A stretch of 64,000 nt of DNA from Temnopleurus reevesii (Eukaryota > Echinodermata > Echinoidea > Temnopleuroida > Temnopleuridae), in NCBI GenBank assembly GCA_036244855.1, contig BQKZ01000039.1, positions 73,134 to 137,133 of the forward strand. The letters run 5' to 3'. A model generated the notes under the pieces. That model was not told the origin of the DNA, did no database searches, and saw only the letters and a program-made list of their open reading frames with translations. Below are positions 12,201 to 27,200 of this stretch, in pieces (positions within the stretch are counted from its first letter, which is position 1; each line of letters begins with the position of its first letter). A program made the translations under genes and the position numbers.

Positions 12201-15200
12201 AGTGAGTGCCGAATGGTAGCCATGCTATAGCCGGGTAATAATGCACAGAGCACTTAGAAACACTTTGTATTAAGTGCTACATAAATGTTGTATATTATTG
12301 TATTATTATTCAGTCCTCAGATATATTTTTATTTTGATGTGAGGTCTAATTTGTCTTTCACATTGCCAATTCTGGTGCTTTCACAAAACCCAACCCCTAA
12401 ATAGTATTTCAAATGCCTTGGATATTCAGTCCCACTACCCTTCTCCCCGGTATATTGAATTTGATAAGATCTCCTTTGATGCATTGGTATGATTTATCTC
12501 TCACCTGGAATACTCTCCTGTTTTTATGAAACTAGCCCCTTAATGATGAAAATGATGATTTCAAATGACAACTTTTGCTATTCAGTCCCCCAATATATTT
12601 GATTTTGCTAGATATTCTTTGATGCATTGGTATGATTTGTTTCTCACCTTTGTCTTTTATGAAACCAGCCCCTAAATGATGATTCTACGTGCCTTGGGTA
12701 TTCAGTCCCCGATAATTATATTTAATTTTATGAGATCTTCCTTGATGAACCAAGTGCCATTCACCCTCCACACTCTGCCCCATTTATGTTTCTTGTGATG
12801 TCACTTGGGAGGGACAACTGTCTTTGCGTAACGATAAGATGGATATTCTTCAGGGAAAAAGAAACGAGTTTTAAACCCTTTGCTTTATATTCTGTTGGCA
12901 ATTTTGTACCAAACAGTCGGATTTAATTAGGCGAATTCACAAAATACATTCTCCCAGCATATCCGGGATTTGGCAATGTAGGGGACTTGACTGCTTTGAA
13001 GGCACTCCTAAAACGATAGAAATTATGATAATGCATCGTATTTACTCAGGGTAGCCACCCCAGTTCTTCAAACTGTTCTTTCAACGGGCCCTGCAATAAC
13101 ATAGATGGATATTACCCTGGTTTATTGGATTCAGGCATACAAGCATACAATGTATGCTCATTTTTCACTCCCTCGAAAGTATTCCAGTAAGGTGCTTCTA
13201 TTAAGGCACTGACTGATGAAGTAGCCAGAGTTTTCAAACAACTGCTCCCCAATCACACCTGGGTAGAATGCAGCATAGGGTGGATACATTTCTTGCTGAA
13301 GGGGTGGGGAGATATGCTTCAAAATTTTATCTAGCCTTTGGGGTGCCAAAATTTTGGTTACTTGAAGACATGATTAAAACAATTTTTCATGAAATGCTTA
13401 GATGTCGGCAGAGTTTCATATTTCTTCTAGTTAAAGAAGAAGTAACAAATATTGATATGTATGCATCCAGAATGCATCTCTAATTACCTGCCTCAGGTAG
13501 GAAATATGTATACAGTCCATTTTGATTGACGTAACAGAGCGTTTGACCTCGGTTGACCGTCTACGGTACCTGTCCAGACCCCAAATTGACCAATCACATT
13601 TAATTAAGACTCAGGTACAGGTATTCTAGCGGAAACGCTGTGATAGACGACGGAAACATAAATGGGAAATGTCCGTGGGATAATTGATGTTTCTAATTGC
13701 TATAGGAAAGAAGAGAGAGAGAGACTGATGCATGTACATGTAGGTATACATTGTACCTTTGTGCAGTGATGTATGATTTCAGAGTTTGAATTTGTCTAGG
13801 CTTCGTTTAGAAATATTTAAATATTGAAATTTCACTACTTTTTTGACACAATCAATCTTGTGATAAATCGCAAATATTTAGTACATGGTTTGCCATGATG
13901 TACTTGTAAGATAAACTTCACAGTAAAGCACAGAGATAAAAAGAGATTTACTACCTTTGAAATCAGACAGCCGCATGTTATTTCACGTACTTGTGTACAA
14001 TAATATTAATGGAAAAATGTTTTTCTTTAAACTTTTTCCTACTGGATTTGGCTTTTGACTCATAGAATGAGTTTAATGGATGGCACAATGAATGAAACTC
14101 ATACAGGAATTACACATATTGTGGTTTAGTGAAGTAGATTTCCACCCATTTTGTCACAACCGGTGGTCTACCACCATTTATTGCCTTCTCATCGTCATTC
14201 CCAACATTCTCAACAATACCTACATGTACGCAAGGAGACACAGTAAATCCCTTATTTACCAATTACCGTATGTGCCATGAATGAGATGTAACTCACACCC
14301 CCTTAACCTTTTGCTTCGGCAAACTCTGTCCAATCTAACTTATAGGATCGCATTGAAAGAGAAATTGGACTTGATTTTTAATCCTTGTAGTTGGGATCAA
14401 ATTTCAGCGCATTTCTGCCCAGTCATTCCCACCTCGCGCCTATAAATACTCCCTCACACGTCGCTAATGCCGTAGTAAATTGGCAAACCTCGACTGTTCT
14501 GTTGTTCCTTTGCGCCCAAGACGGCCGTATTTGTTTAATCCCATCCGTCTGCTCCTAATTCACGGCCGTCTCTAGAGGGGGTGCTCATTTCCTTTTGTAT
14601 AACAAGCGGAGAGTGTTTCCTCTTCCAGTAGTTGTGTTTTGCGGGTGGGAGAATGATAGGATATCAGATGGATACTGACTCATTTGCTTGGTTTGTATTC
14701 ACCTGTGTTTATAGAGACGACTCTTACACTATCCCCGACACATATGGTTTCACTCAGAATGAGGCTTCAGGATCTTGTTTTGATTTTTTTTGTGTAAATT
14801 GGCTGATTTTGGGATATATAAGAGTTGACAAAAATTGCAGCTTTGCACCCCTCAAGATCCATGTAGCACTACACCTGCCTTTGGAAACTTTAATAAATAA
14901 TTCTGCAAATGATCCATGTCCCTCCCGCCTCAACCATTACTCATAATTTCCTAGGCAAAAAACAACATTAATTTTTTACCTCCCCTTAGCCAACCCCCCC
15001 CCCCCCCCCCNTTTAAAAGTTTTCCTCCTGTCACAAACTTCCATCTACCCTTCCTCCAACTTTACAAGCCCCTCTTATAAACATTTATTACCACTCACAA
15101 ATTTTTATTTTTCTCCTACAAACCTTCTCCACCCCTCCAACAAATTTTCTTTCACGCATTCCAACAAACTCGTATGTACTCCTAAATCCAACTTTTTTTA

Positions 15201-18200
15201 CCCCTGCTAATTTTTTTTTACACTTCTCAAACAAGCTTTTCTTTGCCTCCACAATAAGCTTTCCTTTCCCCATATTGCAAACTTTCCTTTACCTCTCAGA
15301 CAAGCCTCCCTTTACATTTTCCACAAATTTTCTACCCCCTCAAACTTTCCTTAACCCCTCAAATAAAATCTCAATTACCCCTCCCATGTATTTCCACATC
15401 CCTCCCTTCTACTCTCATTAGCCACTCCCATCTGCATTTTGTTACCGTACCCATGCACCGTCATGCACAGATCCTTGGGGGTTCCCGATCCGCCATGTTA
15501 TGGAAATTAAACATAGCCCTTGCTAGGGGCTCGAGCTTGGCAGCAATTTTGCTAGAGTGCTCTTTACCTCACGTCCTGAAACTGAATACCTCTGACATGG
15601 ATCACTCTCTGATACCATATAGCGAGTTGTGGAACATTTGAGGAACAAGGGTGACTCTTATGGATAGCATCTGCAACATCTGCACAGCATGCAGAGAATA
15701 TGCTTTATTAAAGTGAATCTCTTATCATTGTAACAATCAAAATCATTTTTTTTTTTAATTGCATCCAAGCTTTTATGTTATTATAGCAAAATATGATGAT
15801 GTTAATGATGATGCTGATGCTGAATGATGATGACGATGAGGATGATGATGACAATGATAATGATATTAATGCTGATGATGATGATGTAGATGATGATGAT
15901 GGTGATGATGATGATCATGATATTGATGCTGATGATGATGATGTAGATGATGATGATTATGATGAAATTTGTTCCAAGGTGTATCATTTAATGTTCAATA
16001 TTCCTGTTTACATTACAGTAATAAATTAAAAGAATAAATGAGTACAAATATTAATTTGGTTCTCACAAGAATCAGAATTTATTTTCTTCCTTTCTTACTT
16101 TCTGTTCTCATTTATTACAATTAGACAGTTCCCATCCAAATTAAATTTCAAAATCAGAACAAGAAATTCTCCTGAAGAATACAATGCGGGAGATTACCAA
16201 GTAGATATGGAAGCGGATGAACGGGATCAGGGAGGAGGAAATCTGGGTTTTCAGTGACAATTCTTGGTGAATATTGTTGACATGTGTTGGTGTCACAGGT
16301 TTGAAATTAAGGTTTCTGCATCATGCTACGATTATATAAAAGTACCCCCTTTAATTCACTGCGTGACAACTTCTATTTTTAATTCATGCTTCTACATTCC
16401 TCGAATAACTTATGAAAAAGTGTCATTACTGGTATTTTATTTCTTTCAAGCTCTGCAAAGGATATGTTGAGTAAAAGTATTTAGGATTTGTAGCGAAATG
16501 ATTGAATGAATTTGATAATTTCTCACACTGGAAGTTTTTCTCATTTCGACACTTTGCTATGCTCATATGTAGGAAAAACCAAATTTGACATACGCAATGT
16601 TGTTACTAGAATTTGTTTTACACCCACAACTCTAATGATACATGTACTGTACATGTATTTATGTTTAGTATGTGTACTTACCCCACATAAAATATTCGAC
16701 CTCATACGAAAATACAATTTCCTTGTAATGTTTGTACCATCAAGTTACCGCCTTATTCTTATGCTTGCATCTTCGGCATTGTTTAGAAGGCGGACGGGGA
16801 GGATATGAGATATTGTTGATTATTGTCTCTCTCTCTCTCTCTCTCTCTATCTCTTTCTCTTTCTCAAACAGCCTGTATGTATGAACACACCCTCATTACC
16901 ACCTTACTACTTTGTTGCATCTTGGGTATTGTTTAGAAGGTGGACGAGTGAGGATATGAGATATTGATTATTCTCTCTCTCTCTCTCTCTCTCTCTCTAT
17001 AAAACACCCTTTATGTATGACCACACCCTTTTTACCACCTTACTATCATCCTTGCATCTCCAGCATTGTTCAGAATGGGGACTAAGGAGAATAAGAAGTA
17101 TTCAACCTCATACAGAATAGAGTTTCTTTTAATGTGTGAACAGGCCCAATTTACCACCTCGTTCGCTAGCATCTTCAGCATTGTTTAGAAGGCGGACAGG
17201 TGGGATAGGATATGTTGATTATTGTCTCTCTCTTTCAGACAACCTGAATGTTTTAACACACCCTAGTACCCACTTTGATATTATGCCTTCATCTTTTGCT
17301 TTGTTTCGAAGGCAGACCAGGGAGGAATAAGAATATGAGACCTTACAAAGAAAAAAAAATCTTTCTGATGTTTGAACACACCCTTGTTACCACCTTACTG
17401 TTATGCTTGCATCTTCGGCATTGTTTAGAAGGCGGACGGGGAGGATATGAGATGTTGATTATTGTCTCTCTCTCTCTCTCTCTATCTCTTTCTCTTTCTC
17501 AAACAGCCTGTATGTATGAACACACCCTCATTACCACCTTAATATTATGATAGCATCTTCGGCATTGTTTAGAAGGCGGACGGGGAGGATATGAGATGTT
17601 GATTATTGTCTCTCTCTCTCTCTCTCTATCTCTTTCTCTTTCTCAAACAGCCTGTATGTATGAACACACCCTCATTACCACCTTAATATTATGATAGCAT
17701 CTTCGGCATTGTTTAGAAGGCGGAAATTGAGGATATGAGATGTTGTTGGTTATTCTCTCTCTCTCAAACAACCCGTATGAACACACCCCATTTATCACCT
17801 TACATTTATGCTTGCGTCTTCGGCATTGTTTAGAAGGCGGACGAGGGAGGATATGAGATGTTGATTAATCTCTTCCTTCCTCCACCCTTGTTCAGACGAG
17901 TCCCAGGACAGCGACGCTTCCTTTATTGCTTTCCTGAGGGCAGACCAGATTATTAAAGCCCTTTTACACTCTAAAAATACTGAAATTCTGTTCAATAAAG
18001 TTTAGGTTTTTGCATAGATTTTTTTTATTTGATTTTATTCATTTGTTAAGACAGAAATACAATACAATCAAACCTTGTTATAAAGAGCACTGATATAACG
18101 AGCTCTCCTCATAACATGGTAATTTACCTGGTCCCATCTCTTTGTATCTTATTGTATTTTGGCCCTGATATAACAAGGGGTCAATATAAAGAGGTAATTT

Positions 18201-21200
18201 CTCTGGACCCAACGACCTCATTTTAACATGGTTAGACTGTATATGAACAATGTAAAGTAATATAAAAAAATCTTGACAAGATTAACCCACGAAAGTTCGA
18301 AAGTAGAAAGAGACTTTACCAAAGTGCTTTGAGACTTGGGCTTTCATTTTTTTTAGCACTTTGTAAGCAAAGCAAGCTGAAATTGCACAGTGCATCACAA
18401 TCACACGTAGTGGATGATACTAGAAATTTGTGATCACTAGCCAATCAAATGCAAATCAGGTGCAAATTAAAAACTGCATTTTCATCCGTGCATGGTCTGC
18501 ACCTTTCACAAGACGTACATTGATTTTGATTGGTACATACATTCAACTTCAAATTTGCAATTGATCACAATCTTCTAGCTGCACCCTTTAAGGTAGAAAA
18601 CTACATTTGCACACATTACGATTATGCTTACAACTTGTTGTGTACCTCAGATATGCCATTATGATAACCTCTATGAAGTATTTTAGTCGAATGTAGTCCA
18701 GAATATTTAATTCAAATAAAAATCTATTCTATCATAATTCATCTTGACACCAACGGTATCGCGATACTCCTAGCGTATTCCGGTACCACACACACAAACA
18801 AAACTTTAATACACTGCCACACCATGCGGAATACGCACTGAGAGAGACTTTTGCGCTATTGGTCAACGTGGGATTAACGGCTGTTTTGAATTTTGAACGT
18901 ACAGTGAATTAGTTCGGTGCCCGAATAGAAGAATCATTATTGGAATAACTATAAATGCGCCTCTCATGACCAATCTTTGTGCTTCATTGATTGGTGATAA
19001 GTTCTAACATTTAGCACTCTTCAACATAACACAACAATCTTTGAAAGTCAAATTTTAGGCTGCAAAAGAAGTATTCTACCTTTAAAGAGTTCAATCCTTG
19101 TAGAGGCATCTCAATTAGTTTTGATGAATGTGTGAGAGATCCTTTTTAATGAAAAAAAAACAATGATCTTAAAATTTAGTACTGGTAGTTGGTAGTATCA
19201 AAGATGAGATTTATAATGTGCGCTGTATTGCTATTGGGTAAAATTTGCTCTGCGAATTTCTCAAATGAAAACAATTTTCTTTAACATTTATTATATAGTT
19301 TTCCAGAGCTGATGCAACCATTTCTAATTAATTACTAAATGAAATAGAATTTACTAACTATAATGCGCAATAAAACATATTTATGGTGACAAAATGATAA
19401 TTTATGATAAGGAATAAGCAGTAAGAAAACTGTATTATTGTAGTTGTTTCCAATACTTTTTAATAATGCTCTACAGTTACTCATCAAATTAAATTCTTAT
19501 CAGAGCTAGTGTTTCAAATCCAAAATGAGAATCAATGGCATGATAAATGCNACTGAAATTCTGTTCAATAAAGTTTAGGTTTTTGCATAGAGTTTTTTAT
19601 TTGATTTTATTAATTTGTGAAGACAGAAATACAATACAATCAAACCTTGTTATAAAGAGCACTGATATAATGAGCTCTCGTTATAACAAGGTAATTTACC
19701 TGGTCCCATCTCTTTGTATTTCATTGTATTTTGGCCCTGATATAACAAGGTTTCAATATAAAGAGGTAATTTCTCTGGTCCCAACCACCTCGTTATAACA
19801 AGGTTAGACTATATTGAGCAATGTAAAGAAATCTTGACACAAATAACTCATGAAAGCTCAAAAGCTAATAGAGACTACACCAAAGTGCTTTGAGACTTAC
19901 GCTTTCATTTTTTTAGCACTTTGTAAGCACAGTTTGCAAAAGTACATTGTAATCACACAGACATGGTGTTGCTAAAAACTTGTGATCAATAGCAAATCAA
20001 CTGCAAATCAGGTGCAAATTAAAAATTATACTTTCATTTGCACATGGTCTGCACTTTTTACAAGACGTGCATTGATATTTTATACACTCAACTGCAACTT
20101 TGCAATTGATTGCAATCTTCTAGTTACACCCTTATAGAGTTCCATCCATATTGAAGCACTCTGGATATTTTTTTTAATGAATGTGTTAGACACCCTTTTC
20201 AATTAAAAAAACAAGAAATCAAAATTAAAGATATCAAAATATAATAGTTTTCTAGTATCAAAGGTAAAATTTATATTATGCACTCATTGCACTGTTATTG
20301 GGTAACATTTGCTCTGTGAATGTCTCAAATGAAAACAAAGTATGTTTTTGTTTGACAAAGTCTGTGTTTGTTTGACATTTATTATCTAGTTTTCTCAGAG
20401 CTCATACAGCCATTTTTAATTAATTATCAAATGATATATAATTTACCAAGCATAATTGATAAAATATATCAATGGCACTGACAAAATGAGATATTATGAT
20501 AAGGAATAAGAAGCAACAAAATTGTATTTTCGTAGTTCTGTCCAATTCTTTTTTTATAGAGCTCTAGTTACTCATCAAATTAAATTGTTATCAGAGCTAA
20601 CGTTTCAAATCCAAAATGAGAATCAATGGCATGATAAATGTCCCCCTTAATTATGATTATTTAATAATTACCTATACTTATGTATCATGGCTTTAAATTC
20701 ATTCCATAGGCCATGGAAGTCTGGAGGTGCTTAATACAGGAAGACCCTGGGAATTTCGGGAGCATCCCACGAGTCCGACAGCCCACGAGTCCGACAGCTC
20801 ACAAGTCCGACAGAAATGAATATAAGACTACTACATCGACAATTTTCAAAATGAGGTTCGAGCTAGACATTTTTACTTTCACGCTCGCAAGATCGACACT
20901 GACAAATTATTTGCTTTGAGCCCGACAACACGCAAACAGACCTACAAGACCGACTAACGTAAATATAGTGCNNNNNNNNNNNNNNNNNNNNNNNNNNNNN
21001 NNNNNNNNNNNNNNNNNNNNNNNNNNNNNNNNNNNNNNNNNNNNNNNNNNNNNNNNNNNNNNNNNNNNNNNNNNNNNNNNNNNNNNNNNNNNNNNNNNNN
21101 NNNNNNNNNNNNNNNNNNNNNNNNNNNNNNNNNNNNNNNNNNNNNNNNNNNNNNNNNNNNNNNNNNNNNNNNNNNNNNNNNNNNNNNNNNNNNNNNNNNN

Positions 21201-24200
21201 NNNNNNNNNNNNNNNNNNNNNNNNNNNNNNNNNNNNNNNNNNNNNNNNNNNNNNNNNNNNNNNNNNNNNNNNNNNNNNNNNNNNNNNNNNNNNNNNNNNN
21301 NNNNNNNNNNNNNNNNNNNNNNNNNNNNNNNNNNNNNNNNNNNNNNNNNNNNNNNNNNNNNNNNNNNNNNNNNNNNNNNNNNNNNNNNNNNNNNNNNNNN
21401 NNNNNNNNNNNNNNNNNNNNNNNNNNNNNNNNNNNNNNNNNNNNNNNNNNNNNNNNNNNNNNNNNNNNNNNNNNNNNNNNNNNNNNNNNNNNNNNNNNNN
21501 NNNNNNNNNNNNNNNNNNNNNNNNNNNNNNNNNNNNNNNNNNNNNNNNNNNNNNNNNNNNNNNNNNNNNNNNNNNNNNNNNNNNNNNNNNNNNNGATGAA
21601 GATGAAGATGAAGATGAAGATGAAGATGAAGATGAAGATGGAGATGAAGATGAAGATGAAGATGAAGATGAAGATGAAGATGAAGATGAAGATGGAGATG
21701 GAGATGAAGATGAAAATGAAGATGAAGATGAAGATGAAGATGAAGATGAAGATGAGAAAGACAAACAGGAAGAGGAGGGGAAGGAGGATGATGATGAGAG
21801 GGAGTAACATGAGGAGTTAGAAGAGGAGGGGTATACAGTACTTCTTTTTTTTTTTTACCAGCTGACTGGCTCTCTTTATTTAGCTTCCAAATCCTGACTG
21901 GTAGTACATGTACAATGCATAACATTTTTTTCCACATTAAAACAATAGTAAAAACATACAACAATTTGTTCATTAACTAATTAAAGTTTGCCACTTCTTG
22001 GCATGAAAAGACAAATTACATTTTCTTGATGCTATGATTTTTTTCAACTTTTTCTAAATACATAATTTCTTTCTTACTTACAGTAGTACAAATTAGATAA
22101 TTTCAATTTTAATCGTGATTTTTTTAAAAATAAACAACATACCACATTTATCATTTACCATTGTAAAATAAATATTTGGGCATAGTCTATTACATGCCAT
22201 TTCAAATTGACTAACATGAAATTTGCAGTTAAACTTATAAATACATGTATGTTCAATGAAAATGAATCGTAAGTCTATATGTAAAATGTCTACAGCATAG
22301 ATTATTTTACAATTAGGCCCCAGGTGCCAATACAACACCTCAGTTTAAAGCCCAAGTATAGTTTTGGAAAAGATGAAGAAAGGTGAATTTTGGGGATGTT
22401 TATCATGACATGTAATTCTAAGAGCCATTTTGAAACCATGGCATATTTTTTTACGAACTGATTCTTTTGAAAATGTGAATTTGACCGTTAAATCATATTT
22501 AGCGCTCTCTCTTGGTTATAGCAATATTTTGCTCGTTATCGAGCATATACAAAGTTATTTCCGAGATTTGACAATATAATGATATAGAGATATATACACA
22601 ACAATTAAATTCTGAAATTTTCATCCAATTCTGAGCATGGTTGTCCTTTATCAAGAAAGAAAATATTGAAATAGTGTGGTGCAGCACCACACCAAAAAAA
22701 TTGCACATTTTAGGTAATAGCTTTTCCCAAACTCGTTCATTTTTCGCACAATGTTTTGTGCAATATATTTATGATAATATATTTCATGTACATTTTTGTA
22801 GATTTGAAGACAAAATCTGATGATAAAAATATTCGCTTTTACCAAAACTGTACTTGGGCATTAATGTGTGATGTATGATATTAGTGTGAAGTTACCATGG
22901 TAACATATGTATACAAGTGAAAAATTAGCACCAAAAGAGTTTAAGAAACTTTGACAATCACTGAATATAGCTGCGTCATTGAAGCTTTCCCTGACCCTCT
23001 AGTTGTATCCTGAAACACTAGCCATTCCAGAAATGACTGGACTACCTGTGCTTGGTGTCTTGTTTGGACGTTCGGACTTTGTGTGTGTTTGAGTACATAA
23101 GATGACCATTAGGAAATAATAAAATTGTCAAATTATCAATGTTGATGAATTTGAAGAAGTTCTTTTGGTGAAGGATGAAGAAGAACAAATAGCAATATAC
23201 ATATAGGCGATGTCTTGCAATATGTAAATTATCAAGGGTTGTGAACAATGGTTGTGACGATTCAACTGATACTGCTAGTCCCAGCGGAAACATTGCACTG
23301 TTTTGTAATTTGCACATCTTGAGACATTTTGTCAAATTTCTCCATCATTACAAGCAACATAAATTGTAGAGTTTTTTTTTAGGAAAATCAATTAGCGATA
23401 TGATTCTTCAAAGTCAAACTAAATTTAAGTGCAAATTAATTTCTACGGTATTTCTATCAATGAATAAATATACTCTTTAATGAATCTTGGAAAAATATGT
23501 CATGTTTGGGACTATTAAGTTTGGTTATGCTCAAATTGCTGTGTTTTATGGGATAAAAGGACAGATGAAAATGTGTATGTAAAGAGCAAGAGTAATATAA
23601 TGTTTGAGATTTTTCATTTTTATCATTGTATATCATTTTTATTTTTGTATTTAATAATATAAACGGTCAGTTGAAAATATATGGGCATCAGGTTATGACC
23701 TAACCTATTTTGTAAATTCAATTTTTAGATGAACAAATTTGGATTCTCTAAGGTCAATGTTGACTGACATGGTCTTGCATTTATAGACCCCACTTGTTAA
23801 TTGTGATTGAAATAGCCCTTGCTCTAATGAAGAAAGGAAGTTATCAGGTAAAGTTACCTCTCCCCCGAGGCAATCTTGAGATATTCATCATCATCTTCAT
23901 CTTAGCCTTAGAGAGAATGATCAGTCAACAGGTGATCTTCATCCTCTAGCAAACTAGCCTACAGGTAACACTGTGAGCAGAAGGGACAAAGGCCTGGGAC
24001 AAAGTAAACAACTTCAATTCAAACATAAATAATTATTAGATACACAAAAAATAATAGCTGCCAACTATTACTAATTTTTTTGTAATTTATCCCTCAGATT
24101 TGTCAAGTTTTGTGCTAGTCCCAATAGAGATTACTAATTTTGGCAACACTAGCACCATGCATTTCAATGTAAAATATGTGAAGATTTACGAATTTGGAAC

Positions 24201-27200
24201 AGGATTATTGTTATTACCTATTGACTCATGTTGGCAGCTGTGAAAATAGTTCCATTACTTTGCCCCCTTATTCTGCGGAGAGATGTTGAACATCTGGCTG
24301 CGAATGAACGTATGTGCTTGTTTCTTGTGTGATCATGAAGCTATTGTGAAGGCTTGAATAAAGCTGTTTATTTTGTCCCATTCCTTTTCCCTTCTGCTCA
24401 CAGTGTATAGGCCAAATCAGGCAAAATTCATCAAGTAGTACATTACGCTCTGAATTTGATTGTTCAGAGAGTAATCTATTTCCATCATCCTGGTGGACAA
24501 ATCTGAACAAAATCTTGAAATCCAAGTTGTTAATTAAAATTCAATAAGTGATCTTCATCCTCCAGCAAACTAGCATACAGGTGTAGACCCAATCAGGCAA
24601 AAACAGCATGTAGTACTCTCTAAACTTAAGCGTGTAGAAAGTAAATCTATTTTGATTGTCCCGGTTACAAGCACCTTCCATCTTATTTGAAAAGAGAAAC
24701 GAGAATATAGAGAAACGATAATTGCATGAGAAATGAGTACTATACAGTTATGTGCACGTATTCCATGTATTAATTTGTGAATCCCAGGAGATACAAATTC
24801 TCCCTCCATGTTACTTTGCTCTCATTTCCACAACATGAACAGTGAAATACTGCCATCTCTAGATCAATCACAATTACAGTTCACAGTAATTTGACAGTGT
24901 ACCATAAATGCATGTTCACATACAATACACAGTCAAACAGTTACCTGTTTCTTTACATTTTTAGATTCAATTTAGGAATAAGAGCTCACAACTATGCAAT
25001 GTACATAATTGTCATGTTACTGACTATCATTGGTTCCATTTGCGCAATTGGTCAGATGCACAGGTTCTTGTATTTTGGATGAAATTCCTTGATAAATTCT
25101 GAATTTTTGGATCATTATGCAAGAAAGAAACTGCTCATTGAAGAGATTAACAAAATATTTTTTTTTCAAAAATCGTATACTTTATTCAGCCACACGAGAG
25201 AGAATGGATACATTGCTTTCAAAATTTCGTGATATTCTGCTATTTTATCTGCCTTCACTCTTTATGCAGTCATTATGCATTTCCTTCCAAAATGTTTTAG
25301 CAGATGCTATTGCATCTGACATATGACTGTTCTACCGTATATTGTATGTTTTGACTAATTCTGAAATAACATTTTCCTGTTAACTAAATTATACCTGAAA
25401 TAACATTTCATGAACCTGAGAGATTGGGTTTGTAGGTGACCATGATGGGAAGTTATTTTCAGCACAGAATTTCGAAAGCATCCAAAGCTTAGAAATATAT
25501 TGAGAATTTGTTCCCTGCTTTAGATTATCAAATATCTCCAAGTAATTACAGTATGATTTTTAAAGGTCGATTGCCTGATATCTACAAGTCAGTGAGATTG
25601 TACGAATATGAGAACTTTTAGTATATCATGTAACTTTTTCCTCAGGCATCAAGAGGCTTGGGCTTGATTTTTCTCTAAATTTGTCACAGGTATGCATATA
25701 AGATGCTTGCTTTCTCTCTCTCTCTCTCGCACTATCGTGTGTTATATTCGTTTTTTTGTTTGATTTTTGTCAATCTCTGATCGATTTTGAAATTAGGCAC
25801 ATTCTTTTTGTTCTCGAGGCCACACCATCCTGCGAGATCTCTGTATAACGGTGAGAATTGTAGTCATTAGGTAACTCTGTATTTTTGACTTTTCAAGTCA
25901 TTAGGTAACTTCTTAGGGTTANGAAATAGCCCTTGCTCTAATGAAGAAAGGAAGTTATCAGGTAAAGTTACCTCTCCCCCGAGGCAATCTTGAGATATTC
26001 ATCATCATCTTCATCTTGGCTTTAGAGAGAATCATCATTCAACAGGTGATCTTCATCCTCCAGCAAACTACCCTACAGGTATAGACCTAATCAGGCAAAA
26101 ATGCAGCTTGTAGTATTCTTCCAAGTTTGATCATTTAAGATTTAATACATTAACACAATGTTTTTGCGAGCAGATATTTTCTGTTTTCGTGTTTTGGGAC
26201 TATTTTGAAATTCTAGTGTGTTGGGATTTTTTCATTTTGGATAGTGATTGTGTGCATTAGAAACGTGCATCATGCAGAATGGAAATTTTCGCGAGGCTAG
26301 TACTGCAAAATTTGCAAAAATAAAACCACTGTGAAAATTTTAGCGTATAATATAGTAATCTATTTCGATTGTCCTGGTGGACAAATCTTAATGAAGAACA
26401 TAATTGTTTAATCTATGAATTAGATTGAGATTTATAAATCAAGTTGGATTGATTTTTAATGATTTTTAATCAGTCATTTGGAATATTCATCTAATTCATA
26501 GATTAAGAATTTTATTTGAAATCGCTCAAAATTTTGTAAATCCCAGGTGATTCAAATTATCATTATCTCTCACTTTCTCTCATTTCCACAGCATAAACAG
26601 TGAAATACTGCCATCTTATGATCAATCACAATTACAGGTCACAGTAATTACACGTTACAGATACATGTAGACTACCAGGGCTTAAATTAATCGAAGGCCA
26701 TGGAGGCCATGGCTTTGGATGCCCTATATTCTGGCCTTGATGCCCTCCACAAAAAGGCTCATTTGCCTTGGAGATTTAGGTGCCCTTTTTTTCTTTCCCC
26801 ATTCATGCTGTAGTATAAAAATGTGCCCCAAATAAAAATGGCCTTGCCCTAAAATCAACGAAATTTAAGGCTTGGACTACATTGAATTTAGGTATTAAGC
26901 TTATAACTATGAAATGTAGTTGATTAATTGCCATGTGATTTGAATATCATTGGCTGCATATTTGCAAAACTTGGTAGACGTGGTTCTTTTAGTTTGGAAG
27001 AAATTCCTTGCAATCATTATTTTTGATTTTTTTTTCATCATAACTCCTCATTGAAGCAATAAGATTGTTTTTTCACAATATTGTGTACTATACAGCTACA
27101 CAGGGCAGAATGGATATGATGGCTTTCAATATTTCATGAAACTGTGGTTCCTGTTGCTATTTCTTCACTCATTATGTGGCCATTAGGCATTTCCTCCCAA

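Noticed and set aside
12025..12310. A functional tRNA gene
   Set aside because: A and B boxes are present but the cloverleaf is not kept and the sequence continues into a SINE body shared with other copies.
13530..13650. Imperfect inverted repeat around GAGCGTTT / AAACGCTG
   Set aside because: Only short blocks pair and the rest does not; not enough to call an element.
14440..14640. TATA-containing promoter in the large intron
   Set aside because: One TATAAATA and GC-rich text without a start, frame or initiator is not enough.
20968..21820. Long Asp-Glu, Ser, His-Leu and Lys-Met frames
   Set aside because: They translate a GATGAA microsatellite and run through N.
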